A stretch of DNA of 64,000 bases. Source: Streptomyces sp. CA-210063 (GTDB lineage: Bacteria; Actinomycetota; Actinomycetes; Streptomycetales; Streptomycetaceae). Every line of letters starts with the position of its first letter. Position 1 is the stretch's first letter. The notes beneath the pieces are model-generated. The model had not been told where the DNA came from. It was given only the letters and a program-made list of their open reading frames with translations, and ran no database searches. This document shows positions 44,469 to 52,815 of this stretch, piece after piece. The DNA lies in assembly GCF_024612015.1 (NCBI RefSeq), contig NZ_CP102512.1:1488001-1552000 (forward strand), read 5' to 3'. Position numbers and translations under genes: made by a program.

Positions 44469-45461
44469 TCAGGGACTGCCGGAGACGTTCCGGGCGGGCA
44501 CGGGACCGGTGCCGGACCGGTGCCTGGTGTAGCGCGGTGCGCGGGCCGGCGCGGCGTAGGCGAGGTGCACGAGCCGGGACTGTTCCTGCCGCATGTGCAT
44601 GAGGGACTCGAGGATGTACCCGACGAGCAGCACGAGCACCGCGATCGTCATGATGGCGGCGGCGAGGATCGCCGTGGGAATGCGCGGCACGGTGCCCGTG
44701 CGGATGAAGTCGGCGATGACGGGGATGCCGAGGACGACCGAGACGAAGGCCAGCAGTCCCGCGACCAGGGTGTGGACGAGCGAGGGCCGCTCGCGCCGCG
44801 TGAGATCGAGGATGACCCGCAGGATGCGCCAGCCGTCCCGGAAGGTGCGCAGTTTGCTCTCGCTCCCGGCGGGCCTGACCCGGTAGTCCACCGTCAGCTC
44901 CGCCGTGGGAAGCCGGAGGTGGAGTGCGTGGATGGTCATCTCGGTTTCGGTCTCGAACTGGCGGGCCAGTGCCGGGAACGATTTGACGAAGCGCCGCGAG
45001 AAGACGCGGTAGCCGCTCAGCATGTCGGTCACGTCGTTGCCGAACAGCGACCGCACCGCACCCGTGAGCAGTCTGTTTCCGGTCGCGTGCCCCGCCCGGT
45101 AGGCGGCGCTGACCGTCTCGCGACGGGCGCCGACCACCTGGTCGTACGGTCCCTCGAAGAGCAGGTTGACCAGGTCGCGCGCCCGGGACGCGTCGTAGGT
45201 GTCGTCACCGTCGATGATGAGGAGGGCGTCGGCGTCGACATCGGCGAAGGCACGCCGGATGACGTTGCCCTTTCCCTTGCGCGGTTCTTCCCGGACGATC
45301 GCGCCCGCCTCGCGGGCGACCTCCACCGTGCGGTCGGTCGAGGCGTTGTCGTAGACGTAGATGTCGGCTTCGGGGAGTGCCGCCCTCAGGTCGCGCACCA
45401 CCTTGCCGACGGTGGCCTCCTCGTTGTGGCACGGCACGACACACGCGATCGTCGGTTGCAC
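44469..45461 (-). CDS. Family 2 glycosyltransferase with C-terminal membrane helices (polyprenol-phosphate type)
   Basis: The 330-residue GT2 protein has IACVVPCHNEEATVGKVV, the DxD-like LLIIDGDDTYDASRA, MLSGYRVFSRRFVKSFP, and ETEMTIHALHL for acceptor binding. Two hydrophobic segments near 235-290 anchor it in the membrane (LLAFVSVVLGIPVIADF, ILAAAIMTIAVLVLLVGY). Proteins of this type load a sugar onto a polyprenyl phosphate. GTG 45461 has AAGGAG upstream. A GtrA flippase-like gene is divergent and a large membrane protein follows it, a common module for cell-surface glycosylation. Confidence 0.9.
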   Translation of the reverse strand: MQPTIACVVPCHNEEATVGKVVRDLRAALPEADIYVYDNASTDRTVEVAREAGAIVREEPRKGKGNVIRRAFADVDADALLIIDGDDTYDASRARDLVNLLFEGPYDQVVGARRETVSAAYRAGHATGNRLLTGAVRSLFGNDVTDMLSGYRVFSRRFVKSFPALARQFETETEMTIHALHLRLPTAELTVDYRVRPAGSESKLRTFRDGWRILRVILDLTRRERPSLVHTLVAGLLAFVSVVLGIPVIADFIRTGTVPRIPTAILAAAIMTIAVLVLLVGYILESLMHMRQEQSRLVHLAYAAPARAPRYTRHRSGTGPVPARNVSGSP

Positions 45462-45567
45462 GGCCGCTCCTTACCTGAACCTGACCCGGCGCCGAATTAT
45501 GAGAGGAAATAATGCGTTATGGGCGCGTCCGGGTGGTTGGGGCGCGCCGGGTCGTTACTCTCACCGT

Positions 45568-46038
45568 GTGCTGGTCCTCGTATCCGTGGCGCTGCGTGTG
45601 CGTGACGTCGTCAGGGGTGTCTGGCGCGAGGCCGCCAAGTTCGGGGTTGTCGGGGCGCTGGCCTTCGTCGTGGACAACGGCGGCTACAACCTGCTGGTGT
45701 TCGGTCTTCCCGGCGGCCCGGAGGGTGGGGTGATGCGGGCCGCCCCCGTGCGGGCGTCCGTCCTCGCGACGGGCGCGGCGGCGCTCTTCAGCTGGGCGGG
45801 GAACCGTTACTGGACCTACCACGACCGACATCGCGTGAACGTGGCTCAGGAACTGACCCTGTTCCTGTTCGTGAATGTCGTCGGTGTCGCCATCACGGCG
45901 GGCACGGTCTTCGCCTCACGGCATCTGCTCGGGCTGGAATCGGTGCTCAGCGACAACGCCGCCCGCGTCTTCGGCTGGGTCCTCGCCACCCTGTTCCGCT
46001 TCTTCGCCTACCGGCGCTACGTCTTCGTCGCGCCCTGA
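45568..46038 (+). CDS. GtrA family membrane protein
   Basis: About 156 residues with four membrane segments. It has the GtrA pattern EAAKFGVVGALAFVVDNGGYNLLVF, FSWAGNRYWTYHDRHR and LFRFFAYRRYVF. GtrA proteins are thought to move or help transfer polyprenyl-linked sugars. The start is uncertain. GTG 45568 lies just before the conserved part but lacks a clear ribosome binding site; the open frame extends back to 45361 and includes an ATG at 45499. It is divergent from the glycosyltransferase and 37 bp before the next membrane protein. Confidence 0.85.
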   Translation: MLVLVSVALRVRDVVRGVWREAAKFGVVGALAFVVDNGGYNLLVFGLPGGPEGGVMRAAPVRASVLATGAAALFSWAGNRYWTYHDRHRVNVAQELTLFLFVNVVGVAITAGTVFASRHLLGLESVLSDNAARVFGWVLATLFRFFAYRRYVFVAP

Positions 46039-46075
46039 TCCGTAGGGTCCCGTCGTCGCTGTTAGCATCCGCCGC

Positions 46076-47533
46076 ATGGGACAAAACGCACGGATTCAGG
46101 GCGAAAAGCGCTGGGTCTGGTGGCTGGCGGCTGTCGCCGTGGCGTGTTGCCTGGCCACGACCATCGTCTTCGCCCCCGGGTACATGAGTCCCGACAGCAT
46201 CGACCAGCTCCGGCAGGCCATGGGCAGGACGCCCCTGACCGACTGGCACCCGCCCGTGCTGAGCCTGGTGTGGCGAGCGCTCATCGCCGTCACCGGTATG
46301 CCCTCGTCGATGGCCGTCCTACAGTCCGTCGTCTTCTGGGGCGCGCTGTGGGTGGTCGCATGGTGTGTCTGGGAACTGACCGCGAGCCGTGCCGGTTCGC
46401 TCGCCGTCCTCGGCCTCGGGCTGACTCCCCCCGTCCTGACGTTCGTCGGCGTGGTGTGGAAGGACGTCCACGTGGCCGGCGCGCTGCTCGCCGCCTGCGC
46501 GGTGGCGTTCGTCGGGCTGCGGCTGCGGGACAACCGCCTTCCCACCGCGATGCGCTGGGGCCTGCTGTGGCTGGGCGTGCTCTTCCTCGCCTACGCCATG
46601 CTCGTGCGCAAGAACGCGTTCCTCGCCGCGATTCCGATGTTCGTCCTGCTCGTCCTCGCGCTGTGGCGTTCCCCCGGGCGCCGCACATGGGCCAGGTGCA
46701 CAGCGGCACTCGTGGCCGGCCTCGTCCTGCCCGCCGCCGCGATCTCCTGGATCGTGCGGCCCGTTCAGACGCATCAGGGCGCGCAGATCATGCTCGACGA
46801 CCTGATCCACGTCCTGACCGTGGAGGAGCTGCGGTCGGCGAACGTCCCGCCGGACCTTCGGGACCGCCTCGTGGCCGCCGCCGAGGAATGCGACCGCATC
46901 GGCGCCCTGTCGGACGCCTACTGGGCCTGCTACGAACGCCCGGCGGACGGATTGACCAAGGATTCGGGCCCGCTCACGTCCCTGTGGCTGCGCGAGATGC
47001 GCGGACACGTCCCCGGCTATCTCCAGTACCGGCTGCGGCTCTTCGCCGCCCTGCTCTTCGAGACCGGCTACCCGTACCACCCGGGGGTCTTCGGCAACGA
47101 CCTCGGAGTCGAAGTGGCCCACCCCCGGCTGGAAGACACCCTCGACTCGTACATCAACGGCACGGCCACGGATCTGCGGCCGCTCTTCCGGGGGTGGTTC
47201 TGGCTCGCTGTCGCGCTCGTGCTCGCCGTCCGCCCGGGCCGGGGGACGTTCTCCCTGCCGATCCGGGCGCTGGGCATCAGCTCGCTGGCCTATGTGCTCG
47301 GCTACCTGCCCATCATGCCGGCGACGAACTACCGCTACCTCTACTGGCCGGCGCTCGCCGGCACGCTCGGTCTCCTCCTGCTCTGGCTCGACCGTGACAC
47401 AACCGACCGTGGCACAGCCGACCGCACCACGGCCGACACCGGCGTCTCGCGAACCAGCTCCGCCGTCACGCTCCACAACGCTGTGACGGCACCTCAGCCG
47501 ACGGCCCCCGAGGGCCAGTCTCCGGCACAGTGA
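46076..47533 (+). CDS. Polytopic membrane protein, probable GT-C-type glycosyltransferase-like (DUF6020-like)
   Basis: The 485-residue protein has about 10-12 membrane segments. An N-terminal periplasmic loop, APGYMSPDSIDQLRQAMG and TDWHPPVLSLVWR, resembles the acidic first loop of GT-C enzymes. FVGVVWKDVHVAGALL and LVRKNAFLAAIP are typical of related DUF6020-like proteins. A soluble loop lies at about 245-340, with Cys282 and Cys289-like residues (EECDRIGALSDAYWACYERP). The C-terminal tail of about 50 residues is Thr/Asp-rich. It follows GtrA by 37 bp and may use the polyprenol-linked sugar. Its acceptor is unknown. Confidence 0.75.
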   Translation: MGQNARIQGEKRWVWWLAAVAVACCLATTIVFAPGYMSPDSIDQLRQAMGRTPLTDWHPPVLSLVWRALIAVTGMPSSMAVLQSVVFWGALWVVAWCVWELTASRAGSLAVLGLGLTPPVLTFVGVVWKDVHVAGALLAACAVAFVGLRLRDNRLPTAMRWGLLWLGVLFLAYAMLVRKNAFLAAIPMFVLLVLALWRSPGRRTWARCTAALVAGLVLPAAAISWIVRPVQTHQGAQIMLDDLIHVLTVEELRSANVPPDLRDRLVAAAEECDRIGALSDAYWACYERPADGLTKDSGPLTSLWLREMRGHVPGYLQYRLRLFAALLFETGYPYHPGVFGNDLGVEVAHPRLEDTLDSYINGTATDLRPLFRGWFWLAVALVLAVRPGRGTFSLPIRALGISSLAYVLGYLPIMPATNYRYLYWPALAGTLGLLLLWLDRDTTDRGTADRTTADTGVSRTSSAVTLHNAVTAPQPTAPEGQSPAQ

Positions 47534-47550
47534 ACCGCCCCACCCAACCG

Positions 47551-47599
47551 ACCACCGACCACCGACCACCGACCACCGACCACCGACCACCGACCGCCG
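47551..47599. repeat. Tandem ACCACCG heptamer repeat
   Basis: Six perfect copies of the 7-bp unit ACCACCG (47551-47592) are followed by one variant copy, ACCGCCG. It lies 17 bp after the stop of the membrane protein gene, in a noncoding gap. Confidence 0.9.
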
Positions 47600-47654
47600 T
47601 ATCTCCAGCACCGTGGCCTCCACCCGCGCCGAGCACGGCCTTCGGATGCCGTTG

Positions 47655-48134
47655 TCAGCCGTTCTGGCGTGGTGCCTCCCGCGCGGCACGGCGGCGCTCG
47701 TCCGGCAGCAGCCATGCCTGCGCGTCCCGCTGGATCCGCGCCGCGTCGAAGCTCTCGTACTCCCGGATCACCGACCTGGTCGTGCCTCGCTCGCGGTACT
47801 CGTCCATGATCGCCACATGCTCCGGCAGGCGGACGAACGACGCCAGAGCCCGCCGCCCGGTCCACACCGAGACGGCTCCGCAGCGCCGGGCCGAGGGCAC
47901 GGCCCACCACCACATCCCGACCGCTCCGTCGAGATGCGGCCAGTGGCGCCGCAGCGCGAGGCCGCGACGAGCGATGCCGGGCAGATCTCGGTACGCGTCG
48001 CTGGTGAAGTCGGTGATGCTGACGATCAGCGGACCGTTCGATCGACCGCGTACGCCGCTGTCGAGGTCGTTCGACGCGGCGCGGTCGCCCAGGGACTCCC
48101 CGGCCGGACCAGGGCACCAACGGCTCCTCAGCAC
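47655..48134 (-). CDS. Small alpha/beta-barrel protein (antibiotic monooxygenase-like), function unknown
   Basis: About 159 residues. The convincing part is the C-terminal 120: GPLIVSITDFTSDAYRDLPG, HLDGAVGMWWWAVP, AVSVWTGRRALASFVRLPEHV, MDEYRERGTTRSVIREYESF. It resembles dimeric alpha/beta-barrel proteins of the ABM/DUF3291 type. The start is uncertain: GTG 48134 overlaps the DinB-like stop and would couple the two genes, but the first 35 residues are not conserved-looking. The enzymatic role is unknown. Confidence 0.65.
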   Translation of the reverse strand: MLRSRWCPGPAGESLGDRAASNDLDSGVRGRSNGPLIVSITDFTSDAYRDLPGIARRGLALRRHWPHLDGAVGMWWWAVPSARRCGAVSVWTGRRALASFVRLPEHVAIMDEYRERGTTRSVIREYESFDAARIQRDAQAWLLPDERRRAAREAPRQNG

Positions 48135-48721
48135 GGCCGCGGCGTCCAGGACGGGTCGCGGCCGAGCAGCGCGAGCAAGCGGTCGCCCGGCGGGGCGTCG
48201 TCGGGGACGGCGGTCCGTCGGCGGAACGCGGCACCGGGCCCGCGGCCCTCGTCCGGGACCAGGGCCGCGACGCGCAGCGCGGCGGTGGTGAGTTCGGGGG
48301 CGGGCTCCCACGGGGCGCCGATCGTCACCGCGATGTCCCAGGCGTGCACCACGTAGTCGAGCAGATGGAAGCCGATCGCCGTCCGTCCGGGGACGGCGAA
48401 GCCCTCGCCCACCTCCGGCAGCGCGAACCGCCGCTCCAGCACGTCGTCTTCCGCGAACGCCGCGGTGACCTCGCCCACCGACGCCTCATACGCTCCGGCC
48501 GGGTCATCGCCGAGATCGCCCTCTCGCCACACGGCCCACGGCTCGCCCGCGCCGCGGGCGGAGGCGGCGAACCCCTCGTTCTGGCTGACCAGATGGCGCA
48601 CCAGGCCGTACAGGGTCCAGTCCGCGCACGGCGTCGCCCACCTCAAGTGATCGGCCTTCACCCGGGAGACCACCTCCCCGGTCAACAACAGTGCCTGGCG
48701 GTCCAGTTGTCGTATGTCCAT
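48128..48721 (-). CDS. DinB/mycothiol-dependent maleylpyruvate isomerase-like (TIGR03086-type) protein
   Basis: The 197-residue protein has the family pattern: ADHLRWATPCADWTLYGLVRHLVSQNEGF with the metal His, GRTAIGFHLLDYVVHAWDIAVTIG with the second His pair, and a C-terminal PPGDRLLALLGRDP. Members bind a divalent metal in a four-helix bundle and several use mycothiol, the actinobacterial thiol. Its own substrate is unknown. It is divergent from the MocR regulator (119 bp apart), so that regulator might control it. Confidence 0.88.
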   Translation of the reverse strand: MDIRQLDRQALLLTGEVVSRVKADHLRWATPCADWTLYGLVRHLVSQNEGFAASARGAGEPWAVWREGDLGDDPAGAYEASVGEVTAAFAEDDVLERRFALPEVGEGFAVPGRTAIGFHLLDYVVHAWDIAVTIGAPWEPAPELTTAALRVAALVPDEGRGPGAAFRRRTAVPDDAPPGDRLLALLGRDPSWTPRPC

Positions 48722-48839
48722 GGCCGGAGCGTAAGATCCCGCAGCGGTTCAGCTCCAGGGCCAATAAGCTGCCAAGTGATTGAGCCAATCGCCGGTCCGG
48801 AAGCAGACGGCAGGCAGCAGCCGAGAGCGGAAAGCCACG

Positions 48840-50315
48840 ATGGACGTACACGTCAGGCTCGACGGGCAGCGCGACCTGTCCGGCCAGATCTACCGCCAAC
48901 TGCGCACCGCGATCCACGACGGGCTACTGCGGCCCGGCGATCAGCTGCCCCCGACCCGGGAGTTGGCCCGCCGCCTTGCCGTCGCCCGCAACACCGTCGG
49001 CGTCGCCTACGAACGGCTCGTCGCCGAGGGCTACGCGGACAGCAGAGTCGGCTCCGGAACCTATGTGCGTACGACGGGCCTGGCCACGCGCGGGGACGCG
49101 ACCGACACCGACACCCCCGGCTCGGTACTGCGCCCTCGCGCCCTGTGGGCCGGCTTGTCCCCATGGGCGGCCCCGGAGACCACGGGACCGACCACGGCGG
49201 CCCACGACTTCCGGGTCGGCCTGCCGGACGCCCGGCTCTTCCCGTACGACGCCTGGCGTCCCCTGATCTCCCGGGAACTGCGCCACTCGGCGGCCGGGAC
49301 GGTCGGGTACGGCGATCCGGCCGGCCACGCCGGGCTGCGGGCCGCACTCGCCCGGCACATCGGACTCTCCCGCGGCGTGCGGACCGGCCCGGACGACGTG
49401 CTGGTGACCACCGGTACGCAGCAGGCCCTGGACCTCATCGGGCGGGTGCTGCTCGAACCGGGCGACCGGGTGGCCGTCGAAGAGCCCGGCTACCCACCGG
49501 CCCGGCTGCCGTTCCTGGCGCACGGCGCCGAGGTCACGGGTGTACCGGTGGACGCCGAGGGCCTGCTGGTGGACGCCATTCCGCCGGACACCCGCGCCGT
49601 GTACGTCACCCCGGCCCACCAGTTCCCGCTCGGCATGCCGATGTCCCTGCGGCGCAGAACGGCGCTGCTGCGATGGGCGCGACGGCACGGCGCGGCCGTG
49701 ATCGAGGACGACTACGACAGCGAATTCCGGTTCGGCGGACGGCCGGTCGAGACGCTGCGGAGTCTGGACCGGGACGGACACGTCATCTATGTCGGGTCGT
49801 TCTCCAAGGTGATGCTGCCCTCCCTGCGCGTCGGCTTCCTGGTCGCGCCCGCCCCGCTGCGCACCGCACTGCGCACCGCGAAGTACACCGCCGACTGGCA
49901 CACAGCGGTCCCCGCGCAGGCGGCACTCGCCCGCTTCGTCGACGACGGGTTGCTCGCCCGGCACATCCGCCGGATGCAGCACACGTACGCGGCCCGGCAC
50001 CAGGCCATCACCCGCGCGCTCACCGACCACTTCGCGGACCTGGCCGAGCTGGTGCCGTCCGCGGCGGGCCTGCACGTGACCACCTTCACCCGCGGTCACC
50101 TCGCCGACCCCGACGCCCTCGCGGACAGGGCCGGCCGGGCCCGGGCATCCGGCGTGGCGGTCCACACCCTGGCGGAGGTCACCGCGAACCGCTCCGCGCG
50201 CCCGGGCTTCGTCTTCGGTTACGGCTCGATCAGCGCCCCGGACATCGAGCCGGGCCTGCACCGCGTACTCGGCCCACCCGGGACTCGTTCGCTCGTGGCC
50301 CCAGGAGTCCCCTGA
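48840..50315 (+). CDS. MocR/PdxR-type GntR regulator with aminotransferase domain
   Basis: The 491-residue protein has a GntR winged helix at about 10-75 (LSGQIYRQLRTAIHDGLLRPGDQLPPTRELARRLAVARNTV). A type I aminotransferase fold follows, with VEEPGYPPARLPFL, VIEDDYDSEFRFGGRPVETL and SFSKVMLPSLRVGFLV, which holds the PLP-binding Lys. Such regulators usually sense PLP, GABA or amino acids. I chose ATG 48840; an earlier ATG at 48780 would add 20 residues across a likely promoter. It is divergent from the DinB-like gene. Confidence 0.9.
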   Translation: MDVHVRLDGQRDLSGQIYRQLRTAIHDGLLRPGDQLPPTRELARRLAVARNTVGVAYERLVAEGYADSRVGSGTYVRTTGLATRGDATDTDTPGSVLRPRALWAGLSPWAAPETTGPTTAAHDFRVGLPDARLFPYDAWRPLISRELRHSAAGTVGYGDPAGHAGLRAALARHIGLSRGVRTGPDDVLVTTGTQQALDLIGRVLLEPGDRVAVEEPGYPPARLPFLAHGAEVTGVPVDAEGLLVDAIPPDTRAVYVTPAHQFPLGMPMSLRRRTALLRWARRHGAAVIEDDYDSEFRFGGRPVETLRSLDRDGHVIYVGSFSKVMLPSLRVGFLVAPAPLRTALRTAKYTADWHTAVPAQAALARFVDDGLLARHIRRMQHTYAARHQAITRALTDHFADLAELVPSAAGLHVTTFTRGHLADPDALADRAGRARASGVAVHTLAEVTANRSARPGFVFGYGSISAPDIEPGLHRVLGPPGTRSLVAPGVP

Positions 50316-50416
50316 CACGGTGAGCCTCCAGAGGGAAGCGTGATCGGCTGAATGCCGTCTGTTCACGGATGGTGAACGCCCCTAGCGTGTGCGACCTTCG
50401 CGCTCTGGGGGGTCTC

Positions 50417-51469
50417 ATGAACGGTCTCCGTGCGGTTGTTCTCTGCCTTGTGATCGCGTGTGCCGCGGTGGTGTCGCCGGCCGCGGCTGTGACGCCGAGC
50501 TGGTCGGCGCTGCCGGTGCCGGCGGCGGCCCCGCCGGTGACCGTGTCCGATCTCGCCGCCCGTGGGCCGGGCGAGGCGTGGGCGACCGGGTACGAGGAGG
50601 CCGCCGATGGAGTGCGGCCGATGTTGTACCGGTGGGACGGCACGGCGTGGCGCCGGGACACCACCTTCCCCGGCGCCGGTGAGTCGGGCTGGCTCGGCAA
50701 GGTGCGGTTCGTCGGCGAGGAGGTGTGGATCTTCCACAACCGCGCGGGGGTGGGGGAGATCCTGCGCCGGTCGGCGGGAGGGTGGAGTGCCGTGCCGCTG
50801 CCGCAGACCCTGTGGGTCTACCAGGACTTCGCCGCGGTACCGGGTGGTGCGTGGGTGGTCGGTGAGGACGACACCGGGCTGAAGGTGCTGCACCACGACG
50901 GTTCCGGCTGGACCACACAGTCCACCCCGGACGGTGTGCTGTACGTGTCGGGGGTCACCGCGCGTTCCGCCACCGACGCCTGGGCCTGGGCGGGCACCGA
51001 CGCCGGGACCACCGTCGTCCTGCGCTGGAACGGCACGACCTGGCGGGACGCGAAGGTGCCGCTGCCGCCGAACAGCAACGTGCACACGGTGATCCCCGAA
51101 CCGTCCGGCCGGGTCACGATCGGCGGCCACCAGTACACCGACGGCGTGGCCCGCACCTACCTGATGACCTTCAACGGGCACGCCTGGCGCACCACTCACC
51201 CACCGCTGGGCGACACCTACACCGAGGCCATGGTGCGCGGCCCGGACGGAGCGCTGTGGCTGCCGGTGCGCAGCGACCGCGCGTTCCAGTCGAAGTACGC
51301 GCGGGTGGACGGCCCCCGCACCACGTTCTCCTACGGCCCGGAGCGCAAAGACGCGATCGACGTCAAACCGCGTGCGCTGGCGAGGGCCGGGGCCTCGCTG
51401 CTGTCCTTCGGGACCGTCGAGATCTACGGCTCGAAACCGAACCTGATGAGTGAGCGGCTGGGAGGCTGA
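50417..51469 (+). CDS. Secreted propeller-like repeat protein (paralogue 1)
   Basis: The 350-residue protein has a signal peptide (GLRAVVLCLVIACAAVVSPAAA). Repeated units of about 45 residues are built on [D/P]xxAWAxG...LYRWDGTAWRR, for example PGEAWATGYE, GGAWVVGEDD, TDAWAWAGTD and VLRWNGTTWRD. The pattern suggests a beta-propeller. No catalytic motif is seen and no function is known. ATG 50417 follows a GGGGGG ribosome binding site; the frame extends to 50369 without one. It is followed after 2 bp by a paralogue, so the two are co-expressed. Confidence 0.82.
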   Translation: MNGLRAVVLCLVIACAAVVSPAAAVTPSWSALPVPAAAPPVTVSDLAARGPGEAWATGYEEAADGVRPMLYRWDGTAWRRDTTFPGAGESGWLGKVRFVGEEVWIFHNRAGVGEILRRSAGGWSAVPLPQTLWVYQDFAAVPGGAWVVGEDDTGLKVLHHDGSGWTTQSTPDGVLYVSGVTARSATDAWAWAGTDAGTTVVLRWNGTTWRDAKVPLPPNSNVHTVIPEPSGRVTIGGHQYTDGVARTYLMTFNGHAWRTTHPPLGDTYTEAMVRGPDGALWLPVRSDRAFQSKYARVDGPRTTFSYGPERKDAIDVKPRALARAGASLLSFGTVEIYGSKPNLMSERLGG

Positions 51470-51471
51470 CC

Positions 51472-52581
51472 ATGGCACGCCGACTTCTCGTCGCGGTCCT
51501 CGCTGTCGCCATGACCATCATGGCCGCCATGAGCTCGGCCGCGGCGGAAACCCTGTCCTGGCACCACGTTCCGGTCCCGGCACAGGTACGCCCACAGGCC
51601 GGGCTGAACGAGGTCGTGGCGTTCGGGCCGGACCGGGCGTGGGCGGTGGGTGCCGACGCCGTCGGTCGCGAGGCGCCGGGCTTTCCGCTGGTGCTGCGCT
51701 GGGACGGAACCGCGTGGCAGCGCCAGAGCCTGCCCGGGGTCGGCTGGCAGGGAGAGCTGCTGTCCGTCGCCGCGACCTCACCGACCGCGCTCTGGGCGGT
51801 GGGCCGCGACTCGGCGGGCGGCGCCCACCTGCTCCGCTCCGACGGCGTCACCTGGTCCGAGAGCCGGCCGCCGCGCGGTGTCGTGCTGGCCAAAGCCGTC
51901 ACCGGCGGCGGTGAGACCTGGCTGATCGGTTCGCGGGACGGCGCACAGGTGTTGCTGCGCTGGGACGGGCGCGGCTGGCGGGACGTGCCGGTGCCGCCGG
52001 GATCCGTGTACGGCCTGCACATCCTGGCGGCCGACGACGTCTGGGCCGCGGGCGCCACCGCCTCGGGTGCGGCCGTGGCGCACTGGGACGGACAGACGTG
52101 GCAGCAGACGATCGTGGACGGGTTCCCGCGGTCGGCCGTGGGCAGTGTGCTGGCGGTCTCGCCGACGGAGGTGTGGGCGGGTGGCACGGCCGGCTTCGTC
52201 GGCGGCCCGGTGGGCCGGCCGATTCCGCCCCTGCTGGTCCGCTTCGACGGGCAGGCGTGGAGCCGGGTGACCATGCCCACCGACTTCGGCGGGATCACCT
52301 CACTGGCGCCCACCGAGTCGGGCGCACTGGGCTGGGTCTCGGTGACCCGCTCGCAGAAGTGGGGGCCACCGGGCAGCTATCCGCCGTTCGTCCCCGGGCC
52401 CGATTTCCTTGCCTGGAACGGAGAGTCGTTCACCGAGTACAGCGAACCGGCGGTGGCCGGGGAGGGTGACTCCTCGCTGCTGCGGCTGGCGCCGGTGCCG
52501 GGCACGGCGACGGTGTGGTCGGTCGGCCGCGCCGACGGCCCCGAGAACACCTTCGCCCCACGCATCCTGCGATTCGGCTGA
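51472..52581 (+). CDS. Secreted propeller-like repeat protein (paralogue 2)
   Basis: The 369-residue protein has a signal peptide (RRLLVAVLAVAMTIMAAMSSAAA) and the same repeats as its neighbour: PDRAWAVGAD, LVLRWDGTAWQRQ, PTALWAVGRD, DDVWAAGAT, AHWDGQTWQQ, PTEVWAGGTA. The tail APRILRFG again fits a last blade. The two genes probably arose by tandem duplication. A near-perfect terminator follows 7 bp after the stop. Function unknown; export to the cell surface or medium is expected. Confidence 0.83.
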   Translation: MARRLLVAVLAVAMTIMAAMSSAAAETLSWHHVPVPAQVRPQAGLNEVVAFGPDRAWAVGADAVGREAPGFPLVLRWDGTAWQRQSLPGVGWQGELLSVAATSPTALWAVGRDSAGGAHLLRSDGVTWSESRPPRGVVLAKAVTGGGETWLIGSRDGAQVLLRWDGRGWRDVPVPPGSVYGLHILAADDVWAAGATASGAAVAHWDGQTWQQTIVDGFPRSAVGSVLAVSPTEVWAGGTAGFVGGPVGRPIPPLLVRFDGQAWSRVTMPTDFGGITSLAPTESGALGWVSVTRSQKWGPPGSYPPFVPGPDFLAWNGESFTEYSEPAVAGEGDSSLLRLAPVPGTATVWSVGRADGPENTFAPRILRFG

Positions 52582-52588
52582 GATCACG

Positions 52589-52623
52589 AACGGGGCTCCG
52601 TCCGAAGCGGACGGAGCCCCGTT
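52589..52623. terminator. Perfect 16-bp hairpin terminator after the secreted paralogue pair
   Basis: AACGGGGCTCCGTCCG (52589-52604) pairs perfectly with 52608-52623 around the loop AAG. It ends the rightward transcript, and probably the leftward antiporter transcript as well. Confidence 0.88.
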
Positions 52624-52677
52624 CCACGCGTCCAGGCGCCGACGACGCCTCACTGTCCTGAGGGGACGTCCGCGTAC

Positions 52678-52815
52678 TCACCCGGTGAACAACTGCGTGG
52701 CCTTCCGTACGAGTTCGTACAGTCCGTAACCGAGTGGCACCCCCACCCACACCCAGGCGAAGACGATCAACGGTCGCCGGTCAGGCGGATTCGGACTGCT
52801 GTCGCTGGACGACAT
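52678..52815 (-). CDS. Small membrane protein, MFS (OFA) transporter small subunit
   Basis: A 45-residue protein: a polar N-terminus (MSSSDSSPNPPDRRP), one membrane helix (LIVFAWVWVGVPLGYGLYEL) and a short basic tail. Its ATG at 52815 lies inside the end of the antiporter gene, in another frame, with GGGAGG upstream; the two overlap by 35 bp. Such small single-span proteins are regularly annotated next to OFA-type transporters as an MFS small subunit. Stabilising or steering the transporter is the likely role, which is inferred. Confidence 0.8.
   Translation of the reverse strand: MSSSDSSPNPPDRRPLIVFAWVWVGVPLGYGLYELVRKATQLFTG

Noticed and set aside
47551..47599. Short repeats considered as a CRISPR array
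   Set aside because: The unit is 7 bp with no spacers and no cas genes are nearby; no CRISPR array was seen anywhere in the window.
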